From assembly GCA_900766645.1 (NCBI GenBank), contig CAAFWD010000034.1, positions 1 to 7,323 of the forward strand: 7,323 bases of DNA. The letters run 5' to 3'. This document shows, in pieces, positions 6,164 through 7,323 of this stretch (within the stretch, counting starts at the first letter, position 1; each line of letters starts with the position of its first letter). This DNA is from an uncultured Cetobacterium sp. GTDB taxonomy: Bacteria; Fusobacteriota; Fusobacteriia; Fusobacteriales; Fusobacteriaceae. Below the pieces are notes generated by a model. That model ran no database searches. It was not told the DNA's origin and worked only from the letters and a program-made list of their open reading frames with translations. The translations under genes were made by a program, and so were the position numbers.

Positions 6164-7138
6164 TTATAACTTTTTATACCATTTCCAAGCTGTTTCTATT
6201 ATTTTTTCAACATCTGTATATTCTGGATTCCATCCCAATATATCTCTAGCTTTTTGACTTGATGCCACTACTGATGCTGGATCTCCAGATCTTCTTTCTA
6301 TCACTTCGTAATTTATATCTTTTTGTGTAGCTTTCTTTGCTGATTCTATCATTTCAAAAACTGAAAAACCATTTCCATTTCCCAGATTATATATTCCACT
6401 AATATTTTTTTCCAAGGCTCTTAGTGACAATATATGTGCCCTTACTAAATCTACTACATGAATATAATCTCTCACTCCTGTTCCATCTTTTGTATTATAA
6501 TCATCTCCATAAACCATCAATTTTTCTCTTTCACCTTTTGCTACTTGGAGTATAATTGGAATTAACGCTGTTACTCCATCTCCTTTTTGCCCTATTTCAT
6601 ATTTTTCATGTGCCCCTCCAACATTAAAATATCTAAAAATTGAATAATTAATTTCATACGCATCTGAAGAATCTATTATCACTTTTTCAGCCATTAACTT
6701 ACTAGAGCCATATGGATTTATTGGTTTTGTTGGATATTCTTCCACTACAAGTCCTTCACATTTTACTTCTCCATATACCGCTGCTGTAGACGAGAACACT
6801 ATATTTTTAACTCCATATTTTTTCATAACTTCTATAATATTCATAACACCATAAGTATTATTTAAATAATACTTATTCGGTTCAAAAACACTCTCACCTA
6901 CTTTTATATAACCTGCAAAATTCATAACTGCATCTATTTTATTTTCTATAAATATATTCTCAAAACTTTCAATTTTTCTTATATCTCCTTTATAGAACTT
7001 GGCTCTTTTATCAACTAATTCTATATATCCATTTTCTAAATTATCTAAAACAATAACATTGTAACCTAAATCCAATAATTCTACTACAGCATGGCTTCCA
7101 ATATATCCAGCACCACCTGTTACTAAAATATTTTTCAT
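6164..7138 (-). CDS. galE: UDP-glucose 4-epimerase GalE
   Basis: GalE interconverts UDP-galactose and UDP-glucose with tightly bound NAD, in the Leloir pathway and in supplying UDP-galactose for surface polysaccharides. The 324 residues match shorter GalE proteins (E. coli has 338). Visible are the NAD-binding TGGAGYIGSH (7-16), LDNL (31-34), the NFAG segment (73-76), Thr118 in SSTAAVYG, the catalytic Tyr143 and Lys147 in NPYGSSK, RYFNVGGAH (169-177), GTGVRDYIHVVDL (219-231) and RRSGDPA (282-288). The ATG has TAGGAGGTG upstream at 7144-7152. It is the first gene after the 5S rRNA, with its own extended -10 promoter, and leads an operon whose other genes concern molybdenum enzymes; no functional link is obvious. 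Related epimerases of the same fold, such as UDP-GlcNAc 4-epimerases, are a less likely alternative. Confidence 0.95.
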   Translation of the reverse strand: MKNILVTGGAGYIGSHAVVELLDLGYNVIVLDNLENGYIELVDKRAKFYKGDIRKIESFENIFIENKIDAVMNFAGYIKVGESVFEPNKYYLNNTYGVMNIIEVMKKYGVKNIVFSSTAAVYGEVKCEGLVVEEYPTKPINPYGSSKLMAEKVIIDSSDAYEINYSIFRYFNVGGAHEKYEIGQKGDGVTALIPIILQVAKGEREKLMVYGDDYNTKDGTGVRDYIHVVDLVRAHILSLRALEKNISGIYNLGNGNGFSVFEMIESAKKATQKDINYEVIERRSGDPASVVASSQKARDILGWNPEYTDVEKIIETAWKWYKKL

Positions 7139-7143
7139 AAAAA

Positions 7144-7151
7144 CACCTCCT
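7144..7151 (-). promoter_or_regulatory. Ribosome-binding site of galE
   Basis: AGGAGGTG, 5 bases before the ATG at 7138; strong match that supports this start. Confidence 0.8.
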
Positions 7152-7177
7152 ACAAACCTTTAATTTAAGCTCATTCG

Positions 7178-7186
7178 ATTATATCA
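7178..7186 (-). promoter_or_regulatory. Extended -10 promoter of the galE-led operon
   Basis: TGATATAAT on the minus strand: perfect TATAAT (7178-7183) with the TG extension. The -35 region is only a T-rich tract that belongs to the tail of the 5S rRNA gene. The predicted start near 7171 gives a leader of about 33 bases. This is the only good promoter seen for galE, yqeB, xdhC, moaC and the transporter relic. Confidence 0.65.
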
Positions 7187-7196
7187 TGTATTTTAC

Positions 7197-7211
7197 AAAA
7201 AATAAAAAAAA
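7197..7211 (-). terminator. T-rich tail after 5S rRNA, probable rRNA operon terminator
   Basis: Immediately past the 5S 3' end the minus strand reads eight T, one A, six T. No separate hairpin precedes it, so the closing helix of 5S rRNA itself (3' strand GTTGCCAA) could act as the terminator stem; its 5' strand is only partly inside the window. Confidence 0.5.
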
Positions 7212-7213
7212 GA

Positions 7214-7323
7214 TTGGCAACTTCCTATCCTCCCAGGGGGCTGCCCCCCAAGTACTTTCAGCGTTTATGGGCTTAACTTCCAGGTTCGAAATGTTACTGG
7301 GTGTACCTCCATAGCTATCGTTG
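7214..7323 (-). rRNA. rrf: 5S ribosomal RNA (5' end cut by window edge)
   Basis: 5S rRNA is part of the 50S central protuberance, bound by L5, L18 and L25-type proteins. The minus strand reads GATAGCTATGGAGGTACACC, then the conserved loop segment CATTTCGAACCTGGAAGTTA, then AAAGTACTTGGGGGGCAGCC and GGATAGGAAGTTGCCAA. The 3' strand GTTGCCAA would pair with a 5' TTGGCAAC, of which only the last three bases lie inside the window, so roughly five bases are missing. About 110 bases are visible. It presumably closes an rRNA operon lying beyond the edge. Confidence 0.95.

Noticed and set aside
1..7323. Mobile element, integration site, CRISPR array or tRNA
   Set aside because: No transposase-like frame, spaced direct repeats, terminal inverted repeats or tRNA cloverleaf was seen on either strand.

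Overview
The window is A+T-rich bacterial chromosome, and every gene in it is read from the minus strand. The ribosomal proteins S12 and S7, the 5S rRNA sequence, strong AGGAGG ribosome-binding sites and A/T-rich codon choice fit a member of the Fusobacteriota (Fusobacterium, Ilyobacter or Cetobacterium-like). That placement rests on recalled family resemblance, not on a search.

In the direction of transcription (high to low coordinates) the window begins with the 3' part of a 5S rRNA gene, the end of an rRNA operon, followed by a T-rich tail. An extended -10 promoter then starts a tight operon: galE (UDP-glucose 4-epimerase), yqeB (EF2563-type protein of selenium-dependent molybdenum hydroxylase systems), xdhC (XdhC/CoxI-type maturation factor), moaC (molybdenum cofactor step 1) and a broken ESS/GltS-type sodium:glutamate symporter gene. 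The last four are packed with overlaps of 11, 1 and 8 bases. YqeB, XdhC and MoaC would together support a molybdenum hydroxylase whose structural genes are not in the window. The transporter gene is clearly a pseudogene: its recognisable pieces lie in changing frames over about 1 kb and probably lack two internal segments. A hairpin terminator overlaps the end of its last reading frame.

Next comes an independently transcribed ABC-F ATPase gene (two ATP-binding cassettes, a P-site tRNA-type linker and a C-terminal coiled coil), with its own extended -10 promoter. It is followed by the str operon: a near-consensus promoter (TTGACT, 17 bases, TATAAT), rpsL, rpsG and the first 17 codons of fusA, cut by the window edge. 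I see no hairpin terminator between the ABC-F gene and the str promoter, so read-through into ribosomal protein genes is possible.

Two starts were moved on ribosome-binding-site evidence: yqeB to 6140 and moaC to 4577. I found no mobile element, CRISPR array, tRNA or convincing undescribed system. The most notable points are the decayed transporter at the end of the molybdenum-cofactor operon and the way signals are packed at gene borders.
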